Shown here in pieces: positions 8,731 through 17,393 of a stretch of 64,000 bases of DNA. Position 1 is the stretch's first letter. The number at the start of each line of letters is the position of its first letter. The DNA is from DSXH01 sp020724325 (GTDB lineage: Bacteria > Bacteroidota > Ignavibacteria > Ignavibacteriales > Melioribacteraceae). A program made the position numbers and the translations under genes. The notes below the pieces were generated by a model. It was given only the letters and a program-made list of their open reading frames with translations, made no database searches and was not told the origin of the DNA. The stretch covers positions 1 to 64,000 of the forward strand of contig JBFLYW010000011.1 of assembly GCA_040756515.1 (NCBI GenBank), given 5' to 3'.

Positions 8731-10311
8731 TTATTTGGTTTTTAAATGAAATATTGTTTCCGAATACGCACCTTTGTCTTTCTCTGTTCTATTCAATACA
8801 GGTCTTTTAAATTGCTGCACTATTTTCATTCCAGCTTTTTCAGCAATGGTTGGATACAAATTATATTTATCATTGGCAACAAGTAATATATTATAATCGT
8901 TAATTAAGAACTTCTTACAATTATTCAAAACATTTGCAATTCCTTCAATATAAGATTCTTTAGCTTCACGCCCTTGTCCTTTGAATAATGGCCCAATTTC
9001 TAATTCGTCATTTCTTTCAAAACCAAATAAATCGTATGCGTATTCATGTTGCTCATGATAGTTTATCAACCCAACATAAGGTGGACTAGTAAAAATTCCT
9101 TTGATCTTTTTTCTTCTTAACTGTTTAGCAAATTCACTATCGGTTTTCTCAACAGCATCAAATAAATCAATCTTTCTACTATCTCCGGTAAAACAATATT
9201 GGTAAGTATTCGTCTTCACAAAATCGAATTCTGCAAGTCTTTTAACAGTGTCTTTTGCATACCTTTCCCACCAGTTTAAAATTGAAAAGAGCGGTTTGCA
9301 AATCTTACCATGTTTAGAACAATAATATGTTGTGGAGATCGGTTCAACTAAGGTAGCCAAATCTGAATGAGTTGTGGCTCTACAAGAACGAATAGTTCTG
9401 CTTAGTATAATTGTTGCTACTTTTTTAGTTGAAGGATTTTTTATTTTTTTAAGTAAATCAAAGACAAAATCAATTTCCGTTCTTATATGTCTTAGGTACC
9501 ACTTATCAAGAAAGGTTTTAGACTTTTCTTGTTTTAGTTCAATGCCAAATTTCATAATCAACTTGTTGTAAATAGCAAGGAATTCTAATTCTTTTTCTTT
9601 TCCAAAAGCAGCTTCATTAATTTCATTAAACCTTACTTTCCTCTTAAATTCTGGCGAAGGGAAAAATTCATTGTTGAATATCGCGAGTTCGTCAAGTAAT
9701 TTCTTTTCAAATTTTACAGTATTAGAATCAATTACAAAGTCATTCAGTAAATGAGTGATTTTTTTTATTTCATTCTTTAAATCATCTAAATCATGCTTCC
9801 CAATTTTTACATTACTAATCAGTGAATTGAATTTGGAAACATCTACCCCAATAGAATGAATCCCAAGTTCATTAGCTTGAACAAGCGTTGTTCCACTCCC
9901 ACAGAACGGATCAAGTACAATATCATCTTTTTTGAAATAAATTTCCTTTTTAAATTCATCAGTGTGGCTATCTAGGAAATATTCTACAAGTTGAGGAATA
10001 AACTTTCCTTTGTAAGGATGGAGACGATGAACATGTTTTGTTGTATCTGCTTCTTTATATTGCTCGAATGACAAATGCCAATCGATACTTTCGCCAAGTT
10101 TTTCTTCCCAATTTTGTTGTCTATTACCGTAATAGGAATTGTAATAGTTTATCAATTCATTTTTACTGACAAGTGTATTTCCATTATCAGCAACCTTGCT
10201 AATTCTTCCATAATTAACTAGGTAAGAAATGTTGGAAGGAGTAACATTCCTATTAAATTTACTGCTGATCCATTCACTTGCTTCTTTAATAGTTATAAAT
10301 TCCTTCTGCAT
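8731..10311 (-). CDS. DNA methyltransferase (m4C/m6A type) of the TdeIII-like system
   Basis: Predicted to protect host DNA by methylating an exocyclic amino group. The N-terminal 60 residues look like a small helix-turn-helix (ITIKEASEWI...SNISYLVNYGRI). The SAM-binding motif I DPFCGSGTT lies at about 134-142, and the catalytic motif IV TSPPY only at about 408-412. Motif I thus precedes IV, unlike beta-class enzymes, and a large insert of some 260 residues between them may hold target recognition. First gene of the R-M operon, on the minus strand next to queC. Confidence 0.85.
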   Translation of the reverse strand: MQKEFITIKEASEWISSKFNRNVTPSNISYLVNYGRISKVADNGNTLVSKNELINYYNSYYGNRQQNWEEKLGESIDWHLSFEQYKEADTTKHVHRLHPYKGKFIPQLVEYFLDSHTDEFKKEIYFKKDDIVLDPFCGSGTTLVQANELGIHSIGVDVSKFNSLISNVKIGKHDLDDLKNEIKKITHLLNDFVIDSNTVKFEKKLLDELAIFNNEFFPSPEFKRKVRFNEINEAAFGKEKELEFLAIYNKLIMKFGIELKQEKSKTFLDKWYLRHIRTEIDFVFDLLKKIKNPSTKKVATIILSRTIRSCRATTHSDLATLVEPISTTYYCSKHGKICKPLFSILNWWERYAKDTVKRLAEFDFVKTNTYQYCFTGDSRKIDLFDAVEKTDSEFAKQLRRKKIKGIFTSPPYVGLINYHEQHEYAYDLFGFERNDELEIGPLFKGQGREAKESYIEGIANVLNNCKKFLINDYNILLVANDKYNLYPTIAEKAGMKIVQQFKRPVLNRTEKDKGAYSETIFHLKTK

Positions 10312-10331
10312 TCTACATTCTCAATTCTCAA

Positions 10332-11021
10332 TTATTCGTATTCGGGTTTCGTTTTATAAGGAATCGGGTCTTCAACGCCCGCTTGTTGAAAACCGCGCAA
10401 ACGGAAAGCGCAGCTATCGCAAACGCCGCAAGCTTCGTCTTCACTTTGATAGCACGACCATGTTAAATGGAGCGGCGCATTCATTTCAACTCCATTTTTA
10501 ACTATATCAGCTTTAGAAAAATTTATAATGGGAGTAATAATTTTTATCTTCGTTTCCGGTTTAGTTCCAAGGTCTACCATTTTTTCGAATGCTTCATAAA
10601 ACTGAGGACGGCAATCGGGGTACCCGGAAGCATCTTCATGAACCGCACCTATAAATACTGCATCTGCACCAATTACTTCTGCCCAGCTAACACAAACACT
10701 CAAAATATTTGCATTACGGAATGGGACATAAGACGAAGGGACCTCCTTATTATCCAGATCGGCTTTAGAAATCTCAATTGACTTATCTGTAATGGACGAC
10801 CCGCCGATTTTTGCCAGATATCCAAGATCAATTACCATTCTTTTTTCTGCATTGTAATAGCTGGCAATATCATTAAACGCTTTCAACTCGCGTGTTTCGG
10901 TTCTCTGCCCGTAACTAACGTGAATCAATGCAAGCTTATATTCTATATTTGCAATTGCTGCAGTTACACAGCTATCCATTCCGCCGCTTACAGCAACAAC
11001 TGCTAATTTCCTCTTTGCCAT
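10332..11021 (-). CDS. queC: 7-cyano-7-deazaguanine (preQ0) synthase
   Basis: Converts 7-carboxy-7-deazaguanine to preQ0 using ATP and ammonia. The 229-residue length is normal. The PP-loop reads SGGMDS at 12-17, and the structural zinc site is the four-Cys group C190, C198, C201, C204 (SCYQ...CGVCDSC). Its product is the substrate of QueF, encoded 4.7 kb downstream on the same strand. queD and queE are not in the window. The gene ends 20 bp before the R-M methyltransferase start, so transcription may read into the R-M operon. Confidence 0.95.
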   Translation of the reverse strand: MAKRKLAVVAVSGGMDSCVTAAIANIEYKLALIHVSYGQRTETRELKAFNDIASYYNAEKRMVIDLGYLAKIGGSSITDKSIEISKADLDNKEVPSSYVPFRNANILSVCVSWAEVIGADAVFIGAVHEDASGYPDCRPQFYEAFEKMVDLGTKPETKIKIITPIINFSKADIVKNGVEMNAPLHLTWSCYQSEDEACGVCDSCAFRLRGFQQAGVEDPIPYKTKPEYE

Positions 11022-11096
11022 AGAACTATCCTAAATTGCAGTCAAAAATAATAAAATCGATTCAACTCGTGAAATAAAAAGAAAGGGATTAACTGT

Positions 11097-12272
11097 TTAA
11101 CGGATCAAACGATTTTTTTTGAGAAAAATAAGAATAATTCCAAGCATTAAACTAACAATAGATGATATTAAGAAAGGCACATTATAACCGAAACTATCCC
11201 ATAATATACCTGTAAGCATAGAGCCGAGCATTACACCAAAACTGCTGAATGTTGTTACTAAGCCGATAGCAGTTCCTCTTAAATGAGAAGGAATTAGATC
11301 CGATATCCATGCTTTAGAAATACCTTCAGTTGACGCAGCGTAAATTCCGTAAATGCAAAACAAAACTATGTTTATTAAGTAACTCGAACTGATTCCGAAT
11401 CCAAGATATACAATTGAGAAAACGAAAAGCCCGGCAATATAAACTTTCGATTTGCTCAATTGATCCGATATTCTACCGATTGGATATGATGATAAGGCAT
11501 ATACAACGTTGAATAAAATGTATCCGAGCAATGCTGCGGTATCAGAACCGGAAATGTTTTGTGTTTTTAAGATTAGAAAAACATCGCTGCTGTTTACAAT
11601 AGAAAATAAAGTTAGAATTGTTAATAGCAATTTGAATTCCGAAGTAGTTTCTGACCAGAAAAGTTTAATACTAATTTTATGTTTTACCTGTATATTGAAC
11701 GATCCTTTTTCTTTAACAAGAAATACAAACATTACAGCTAATAGAGAAGGAACAACGGCGGCAAAATAAATTAGAATATAATTACCGGTGAAATAATTCA
11801 GCAGAATTAATGCAGTCATTGGACCTAATACAGCACCAAGCGTATCCATACCGCGGTGAAATCCGAAAATGGCTCCCGTGTTATTTGTTGATGCCGCCGC
11901 AAGTAAAAAATCCCTTGGAGCTGTTCTAATTCCTTTTCCTATTCTGTCAATAACACGCGATGAAATTACAGTTGGAATAAATGGTAAAAATCCCGGAAGA
12001 GGTTTTACAATTGCAGAAAGAGTATAACCTATCTTTACAAATATTGATCTTCGTTGAATCTTATCCGACAGCAGTCCGAAATAACCTTTCAGCAGACCAG
12101 CAGTAACTTCTGCAATTCCTTCAATTAAACCAATAAGCGACATTGATGCCCCCAGCGTTGCAGAAAGGAAAAGAGGAGTAATTGGATAGAGCATTTCACT
12201 TGCAAAGTCTGTAAAGAGACTTACTAAACCTAAAATCCATACTGAAGTAGGAATTCTGCTTTTATTTTTCAT
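11097..12272 (-). CDS. MFS transporter
   Basis: An inner-membrane major facilitator protein of 391 residues with about 12 hydrophobic segments. The loop between segments 2 and 3 reads GYFGLLSDKIQRRS, the family's GxxxD-(R/K)RR signature. It lies upstream of queC on the same strand, separated by about 75 bp. The substrate cannot be read from the sequence; a queuosine-precursor role is not supported, since known importers belong to other families. Confidence 0.8.
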   Translation of the reverse strand: MKNKSRIPTSVWILGLVSLFTDFASEMLYPITPLFLSATLGASMSLIGLIEGIAEVTAGLLKGYFGLLSDKIQRRSIFVKIGYTLSAIVKPLPGFLPFIPTVISSRVIDRIGKGIRTAPRDFLLAAASTNNTGAIFGFHRGMDTLGAVLGPMTALILLNYFTGNYILIYFAAVVPSLLAVMFVFLVKEKGSFNIQVKHKISIKLFWSETTSEFKLLLTILTLFSIVNSSDVFLILKTQNISGSDTAALLGYILFNVVYALSSYPIGRISDQLSKSKVYIAGLFVFSIVYLGFGISSSYLINIVLFCIYGIYAASTEGISKAWISDLIPSHLRGTAIGLVTTFSSFGVMLGSMLTGILWDSFGYNVPFLISSIVSLMLGIILIFLKKNRLIR

Positions 12273-12437
12273 TTATGTAAAAAGAAATATTTGCAGCGCA
12301 ATTTAACTGATTTCTATTGACAATTTGAATACAAGTTCTAACATTAGGAGTGAACATTTCAACAAATGGCAATTCGCCTTATAATACTTACTAAGAACTG
12401 ACTAAAAGGACAGTTGAATTTATAATAGGAGGAGGAT

Positions 12438-13055
12438 ATGGAATTTTTTGAACTTCATCCCGTAACACCGCAACTAAGATATATTAACAAAGCAGTAGAA
12501 GTATTGAAAAACGGCGGTGTTATTATTTATCCCACCGACACCGTCTATGGAATTGGCTGCGATATTTATAACAAAGAAGCTCTCGATCGTGTATATCAGA
12601 TTAAACACGAAGCGGGAACAAAATTATTCAGTTTTATCTGCCCGGATCTTAAAGATATTTCTAAATATGCAAAAGTATCGGACTATGCATATAAGACTAT
12701 GAAAAAGCTGCTGCCGGGACCTTATACATTTGTTTTACCGGCGGCAAAGGAAGTACCTAAAAAATTATGGAGTAAACGTAAAACGGTTGGTATAAGAATA
12801 CCGGATCATAAAATTGCACTCTTGCTTGCTAAAGAATTGGGAAATCCGATTGTTAGTACATCTGTTACCAATAGAAAAGGTGATGTTCTTTTTAATCCTG
12901 ATGAAATAAAAATTATCTTCAATACACAGGTAGATTTAATGCTTGCAAGCGGAGCCTTAGAAGGGAAACCATCAAGTATTATAGACCTAAGTAAAGAAAA
13001 ACCGAAAGTTTTACGCGAAGGCGCCGGGGATATTAGTGCTTTTGCAAGTTATTGA
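12438..13055 (+). CDS. YciO/YrdC/Sua5-family protein
   Basis: A single YrdC-like domain of 205 residues. The family binds ATP and threonine/bicarbonate chemistry to make threonylcarbamoyl-AMP for tRNA t6A. The N-terminus (FFELHPVTPQLRYINKAVE) and the end (VLREGAGDISAF) resemble E. coli YciO more than TsaC. The core motif is IIYPTDTVYGIGCD, with KRKTVGIRIP later. It has a strong Shine-Dalgarno sequence (AGGAGG) just before the ATG. YciO's physiological role is less certain than that of TsaC, so it is not named tsaC here. Confidence 0.85.
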   Translation: MEFFELHPVTPQLRYINKAVEVLKNGGVIIYPTDTVYGIGCDIYNKEALDRVYQIKHEAGTKLFSFICPDLKDISKYAKVSDYAYKTMKKLLPGPYTFVLPAAKEVPKKLWSKRKTVGIRIPDHKIALLLAKELGNPIVSTSVTNRKGDVLFNPDEIKIIFNTQVDLMLASGALEGKPSSIIDLSKEKPKVLREGAGDISAFASY

Positions 13056-13167
13056 TTACAACATTAATAGAGTGTAGTTTGATTTTGGATAAATTTTTCC
13101 GTCTCACTTCCTGTAAAAAGGAATGACATTTAAGTTCTAGGAGAACAAATTTATTTGAATACAATTT

Positions 13168-13407
13168 TTATCCGATCCACATTTCTGACGTTATTGAAAA
13201 ATCCTGCTCAAATTTAGCAGACCTTAAATTCTTTTGTGTTCGGATATTTTTATTCCTCCTGTCTCCTACGGGTTCCGGAATATCTGGTACATAAGTTTTC
13301 AGCATTTCTTCATTGATTGAATATGCACGCTGCCCTTTAGTTTTTTTGTTTTTAACGGTTACTAATTTCAACTTGGATTTAGAATCATTTACACTTTGCC
13401 CGCGCAT
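13168..13407 (-). CDS. small basic protein of unknown function
   Basis: A 79-residue, Lys/Arg-rich protein. It is supported mainly by a near-perfect Shine-Dalgarno sequence (AGGAGG, about 6 bases before the ATG) and by standing alone between two genes with no competing ORF. No known domain, signal peptide or membrane segment was recognised. Its basic charge would suit nucleic-acid binding, but that is speculation. Confidence 0.6.
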   Translation of the reverse strand: MRGQSVNDSKSKLKLVTVKNKKTKGQRAYSINEEMLKTYVPDIPEPVGDRRNKNIRTQKNLRSAKFEQDFSITSEMWIG

Positions 13408-13537
13408 CTTTACCTCCTGATTTCATGTGATTCAAGAATCTGAAAAGAATAATTTGAGGAGAAACCTGCTGCAAATATAAAAAAAATTGTGCTTCCTCTT
13501 AAGGGAAATAGAAATCCCTATTCGATTCCGTGTAAAT

Positions 13538-14311
13538 TTATAATTCCTTATGAACTAACGTTGAAGATGCTTGTACAGCAGGGAAAATTATCATTTGAGC
13601 AATATTCACATGTTTAGGTCTGGTAGCAACGTAAACCACAGCATCAGCTATGTCCTCGGGTGAAAGCGGAATATAACCTTTATAAACCGCATCAGCTTTT
13701 TCTTCATCGCCATAATATCTTACTTTGCTGAATCCGGTTTGAACCAACCCGGGGTCAATGGTGCTTACACGAATATTTTTATCAATTACATCCATCCGCA
13801 AAGATTTTGTTATTGCGGTAACAGCGTGTTTGGTTGCACAATAAACGGCTCCACGCGGATAAGCTTCTAACCCCGCAATTGAACCGATATTGATTATGTG
13901 ACCTTCTTTCCGTTCAACCATTTGATTAATTACCGCATGTGTTACATAGAGCAATCCTTTAATATTAGTATCAATCATTTCCTCCCAGCCATCGGGATTA
14001 TCTTCATAGAGTCTATTCATACCCCTTCCCAATCCGGCGTTATTGATAAGTATATCAATCTTCTTCCAGCAATCCGGCAAGGATTTTACAGCTTCATCAA
14101 CTTCTTTTTTCTTTCTTACGTCAAGTTGGAACGGGTAAACATTTATTTTGTATTTCGACTTTATATCGCTGGCTATTTCATCTACCAGATTTTTTCTGCG
14201 GGCGCTAATTATTAAATCTGCTCCTTCTTTTGCAAGAGCGTAAACACAGGATTTTCCTATTCCCGATGTAACGCCTGTTATAAAAATTTTTTTCCCATTT
14301 AATGGTTTCAT
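13538..14311 (-). CDS. short-chain dehydrogenase/reductase
   Basis: A cytoplasmic NAD(P)-dependent oxidoreductase of 257 residues. The cofactor motif TGVTSGIG is at about 12-19, NNAG at 90-93, and the catalytic triad is S144, Y157 and K161 (YCATK). The sequence is closest in feel to the YdfG/serine 3-dehydrogenase branch (PEDIADAVVYVATRP near the end), but the substrate cannot be assigned. The divergent gap to the next gene is about 210 bp and holds no recognised feature. Confidence 0.88.
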   Translation of the reverse strand: MKPLNGKKIFITGVTSGIGKSCVYALAKEGADLIISARRKNLVDEIASDIKSKYKINVYPFQLDVRKKKEVDEAVKSLPDCWKKIDILINNAGLGRGMNRLYEDNPDGWEEMIDTNIKGLLYVTHAVINQMVERKEGHIINIGSIAGLEAYPRGAVYCATKHAVTAITKSLRMDVIDKNIRVSTIDPGLVQTGFSKVRYYGDEEKADAVYKGYIPLSPEDIADAVVYVATRPKHVNIAQMIIFPAVQASSTLVHKEL

Positions 14312-14523
14312 ATTACATCCAAATATTTTATGCGTAAAATTATGTTCAAATATGGAATTCTCAAATTAGAAATCGAACCTTTTGAAAAATTATTAATCCA
14401 CGCGAAACTTATAAGACACTTTATAGTCTGCAAAAAATATTCCCTTAATAATTTGCTTTCAATCCATTGATAAAATAAATTGGAATAGCAATTCCAACAT
14501 AAATTGAATTTAAAGACCGGATT

Positions 14524-15468
14524 TTGGAAGAAGAGACAAATAATAATGTTAAAGAAAACCAAGGGCAAAAGTTTGCCCATGGCATTAATCCTCATACAGC
14601 GGCATTCCTTGCTCTGGCAGTTGTATTTATTCTTTATCAATTTGGCGGCGCTATACTTACGCTTTTAATTTTCGGTTTGGAATTTGAGAAAGCAGACGTA
14701 AATTCAGTCCGGCTCCTTACTATGGGCGGACAGATTTTATTCATTCTGTTACCCGCTCTCATTTTTGCAAAATTTGTTTATACCGATGTTACAAGCTCAT
14801 TGAGAGTCAGAATTCCTTCACTAAAAGAAATTATTGTTTTTATCGGCGGATTAATCCTGCTTACTCCACTGCTTCAAAGTTTTCTTTACATACAAAATTT
14901 TCTTTTCAAAAAATTAGCCGATAGCAGCCCGTTAGTAAATTCTATAAGAAAATTGATTGATGAAATTGATAAAATGGTTCAGTCAGCTTATGGAAGCTTG
15001 CTTCAATCCGATTCAATCTTTGAAGCATCGTTTATTGTTTTTGTTGTTGCTGTAATTCCGGCATTATGCGAAGAAACTTTTTTCCGTGGATTTGTTCAAA
15101 GAAGTTTTGAGCACCGGTTTAAGCCATTATGGAGCATTATTCTAACTGCTGTCTTTTTTGGAATTTATCATTTTAATCCGTACGGCTTAATTGCTCTAAT
15201 TGCATTAGGAGTTTATTTTGGATATGCTGCTTATTTGAGCAACTCAATTTTCATTCCTATAATTCTTCATTTTCTAAATAATTTTATTGCCGTAACAGCT
15301 TTTATGATTTTCGGTGATCAGGAGTTGATTAACTCCAGCGTTATGCCGGAATCCCATATTCTCCATCACTTTATCAGTTTTGCATTATTGATTCTGCTTT
15401 TTGCAGCTTTTATTATGTATGTGAAAAAAAATTATCAATCCCTCAAAAAAAACAAGGATGAGATATGA
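14524..15468 (+). CDS. CPBP-family intramembrane protease
   Basis: A multi-pass membrane protein (about 8 hydrophobic segments, 314 residues) of the CAAX-protease/bacteriocin-processing family. The metal and active-site motif is CEETFFRGF (E183, E184, R188), followed by FGIYHF (H216) and ILHFLNN. The reading begins with TTG and no clear ribosome site, and no in-frame ATG follows for 60 codons, so the exact start is uncertain. Its stop overlaps the next start by 4 bp (ATGA). It opens a tight four-gene operon ending with a second CPBP protease. Confidence 0.85.
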   Translation: MEEETNNNVKENQGQKFAHGINPHTAAFLALAVVFILYQFGGAILTLLIFGLEFEKADVNSVRLLTMGGQILFILLPALIFAKFVYTDVTSSLRVRIPSLKEIIVFIGGLILLTPLLQSFLYIQNFLFKKLADSSPLVNSIRKLIDEIDKMVQSAYGSLLQSDSIFEASFIVFVVAVIPALCEETFFRGFVQRSFEHRFKPLWSIILTAVFFGIYHFNPYGLIALIALGVYFGYAAYLSNSIFIPIILHFLNNFIAVTAFMIFGDQELINSSVMPESHILHHFISFALLILLFAAFIMYVKKNYQSLKKNKDEI

Positions 15469-15830
15469 TCTGTTCAAATTGTGAGTATGAATATGTAGAT
15501 GGAGTTACAGTGTGTGCCGACTGCGGTGCAGATTTAATTTCCAAAGAAGAATTCGAGGGAAGCTTATTACACCCTTCGGATTGGGTAGTTGTAGGGACAT
15601 TTGCAGAATTATACGAGGCGGAAATGCTGAAAGCTAATTTAAGCGGCGCCGGCATAGACTCCCTCTTTTTCACTAAAAAGGATCGAAATTTTCCTCTTTC
15701 TGGAAGCTGGGAAACAATTAAACTTCTTGTTAAGAAGAAAGATGCCAATGATGCTTTAGAAATTATTAACGATATCAAAAACAGAACCCCTGAGGAAAAT
15801 ACCGGAGAGACTACAAATGAAAATGGGTAA
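15465..15830 (+). CDS. zinc-ribbon / DUF2007-like protein
   Basis: A 121-residue soluble protein. The first 30 residues hold a zinc ribbon (MICSNCEYEY...VCADCGADL: two CxxC pairs). Residues about 43-105 resemble the DUF2007 signal-transducing domain (VVGTFAELYEAEMLKANL...GIDSLF...LLVKKKDANDALEII). It overlaps the CPBP gene upstream by 4 bp and cdsA downstream by 14 bp, so the genes are translationally coupled. Function unknown. Confidence 0.8.
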   Translation: MICSNCEYEYVDGVTVCADCGADLISKEEFEGSLLHPSDWVVVGTFAELYEAEMLKANLSGAGIDSLFFTKKDRNFPLSGSWETIKLLVKKKDANDALEIINDIKNRTPEENTGETTNENG

Positions 15831-16644
15831 TCTCGCAACAAGAATTATTGTTTCACTTTTTGGAATTCCTTTAATAATTATTGTAAGTATCCTTGGTAAG
15901 TTTCCCTTTTTGCTTTTTACGTTGATTATCGGTCTGATATCATTTTTTGAATTTTCTAAAATGCTTTCGCGAAGAAAATATTTTCCAAATCTTATGGTCG
16001 GTTTTATTTCTATTTCGTTTATGATTTTCAATTCATATTACAATTTTATTTCGATCAACATTCTGGTTTTCTCAATAGTGGTTGTTCTATTTTTATTGGA
16101 ATTATTCAGAAGAAGCGAATCTGCAATAGCAAATCTTGGCACATCGCTAATAGGAATTTTTTACATCGGTTTTTTTTCATCGGCACTTGTGCTTATACGA
16201 GAATATTACAACGATTCAAGTTTCCTATACGACCAGGGCGGATATTTAATAATAGCCGTTCTTGCAACAATATGGATTTGTGATTCAACCGCATATTTTA
16301 TTGGTTCTGCAATTGGTAAACACAAAATTTTTCCACGCATAAGTCCGCACAAAAGCTGGGAAGGTGCCGCTGCCGGATTTTTGTTTTCGATTATATCCAT
16401 GGTAATCGCACAAATTGTTCTGCTCGACTTTATAGCGATGCAGAATGCCGTAGCAATTGGTGTTATTGTTGGTCTGTTTGGACAGGTAGGAGATTTTGTA
16501 GAAAGTCTATTAAAACGTGATGCAAATGTTAAAGATTCTTCATCACTCATCCCGGGTCACGGCGGAATTCTCGATCGGTTCGATTCACTACTTTTTTCGG
16601 CACCTATTATTTACATCTATTTAGAAATTTTTATTCAGAGATGA
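15817..16644 (+). CDS. cdsA: phosphatidate cytidylyltransferase
   Basis: Makes CDP-diacylglycerol from phosphatidic acid and CTP, the branch point to bacterial phospholipids. An integral membrane protein of 275 residues with seven or eight hydrophobic segments. The family signature is complete near the C-terminus: SLLKRDANVKDSSSLIPGHG followed by GILDRFD. ISPHKSWEG is the conserved loop upstream. The ATG at 15823 (MGNLATRI) is an alternative start. Overlaps with both neighbours place it firmly in the CPBP operon. Confidence 0.93.
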   Translation: MKMGNLATRIIVSLFGIPLIIIVSILGKFPFLLFTLIIGLISFFEFSKMLSRRKYFPNLMVGFISISFMIFNSYYNFISINILVFSIVVVLFLLELFRRSESAIANLGTSLIGIFYIGFFSSALVLIREYYNDSSFLYDQGGYLIIAVLATIWICDSTAYFIGSAIGKHKIFPRISPHKSWEGAAAGFLFSIISMVIAQIVLLDFIAMQNAVAIGVIVGLFGQVGDFVESLLKRDANVKDSSSLIPGHGGILDRFDSLLFSAPIIYIYLEIFIQR

Positions 16645-17375
16645 ACGAAGTAAATATTAAACCTATAACCATAAAAAAATCTCTTCTGCTGTTCGGTGTT
16701 CCGTCAATTATTTTTTACATAACTACAAAATATTTGATTCCGTATGCGCTTCTTAACCTCGGGTTCGAGTATATTTTTGCTTGGTTTTTATTCGGAGGAT
16801 TATGCGTATTTATTCCTCTCTTTATTCTAACCTTCGTTTTGTTGAAAAATGAACAGAAGAATTTGGATCGTGTAATTATAGTTAACTGGCTAAGATTACA
16901 TAAGCCGAATAAGAAGCAAATTTATGTGTCAATTGCAGCTGCTCTGGTTTGTTTTGTTTTATCGGGCTTAGTTGTGCTGACATATAATTTGTTAGCCGAT
17001 CTTACGAATTTATTCGGACGTCTTTATTCATCACAAAATTCTTTTGATACCGGAGATGCAAATCCATTTGTGATTCTAATTGCATGGCTGCCATTTTTTT
17101 TCTTTAATATTTTTGGAGAAGAACTTCTTTGGCGGGGTTTTATTCTACCAGGTCAAATTGAAAATAATGGTAATATAGGCTGGATTTTAAATTCAATCTT
17201 TTGGTTTGTGTTTCATCTAAGTTTCGATTTCCAACTCCTTATTACTCTGCTGCCTATTTTAATTCTTCTGCCTTATCTAGTTCAAAAATATCAGAACACC
17301 TGGATCGGAATTATAATCCATACACTTTATAACGGTCCAATTTTTGTGTTAATTACTTTTGGTGTAATATCATAA
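16641..17375 (+). CDS. CPBP-family intramembrane protease
   Basis: Second CPBP protein of the operon, 244 residues with about seven membrane segments. The active-site motif is GEELLWRGF (E160, E161, R165), with WFVFHLSF (H192) and IIIHTLYN (His) completing the expected set. It overlaps cdsA by 4 bp (ATGA). It is not a close copy of the first CPBP gene, so this is a pairing of two different members rather than a recent duplication. Confidence 0.85.
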   Translation: MNEVNIKPITIKKSLLLFGVPSIIFYITTKYLIPYALLNLGFEYIFAWFLFGGLCVFIPLFILTFVLLKNEQKNLDRVIIVNWLRLHKPNKKQIYVSIAAALVCFVLSGLVVLTYNLLADLTNLFGRLYSSQNSFDTGDANPFVILIAWLPFFFFNIFGEELLWRGFILPGQIENNGNIGWILNSIFWFVFHLSFDFQLLITLLPILILLPYLVQKYQNTWIGIIIHTLYNGPIFVLITFGVIS

Positions 17376-17393
17376 TATTTTCATGAGGTGAAA

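Noticed and set aside
9374..9571. 65-residue plus-strand ORF within the R-M methylase
   Set aside because: It is antisense to a well-supported gene and has no features of its own.
12438..13055. Naming the YrdC-domain gene tsaC
   Set aside because: Its N- and C-termini look like YciO, whose role is distinct or uncertain.
14308..14640. 110-residue minus-strand ORF upstream of the SDR gene
   Set aside because: It overlaps the SDR start and is antisense to the CPBP gene start. It is Cys/Lys-rich without a domain, so a shadow.
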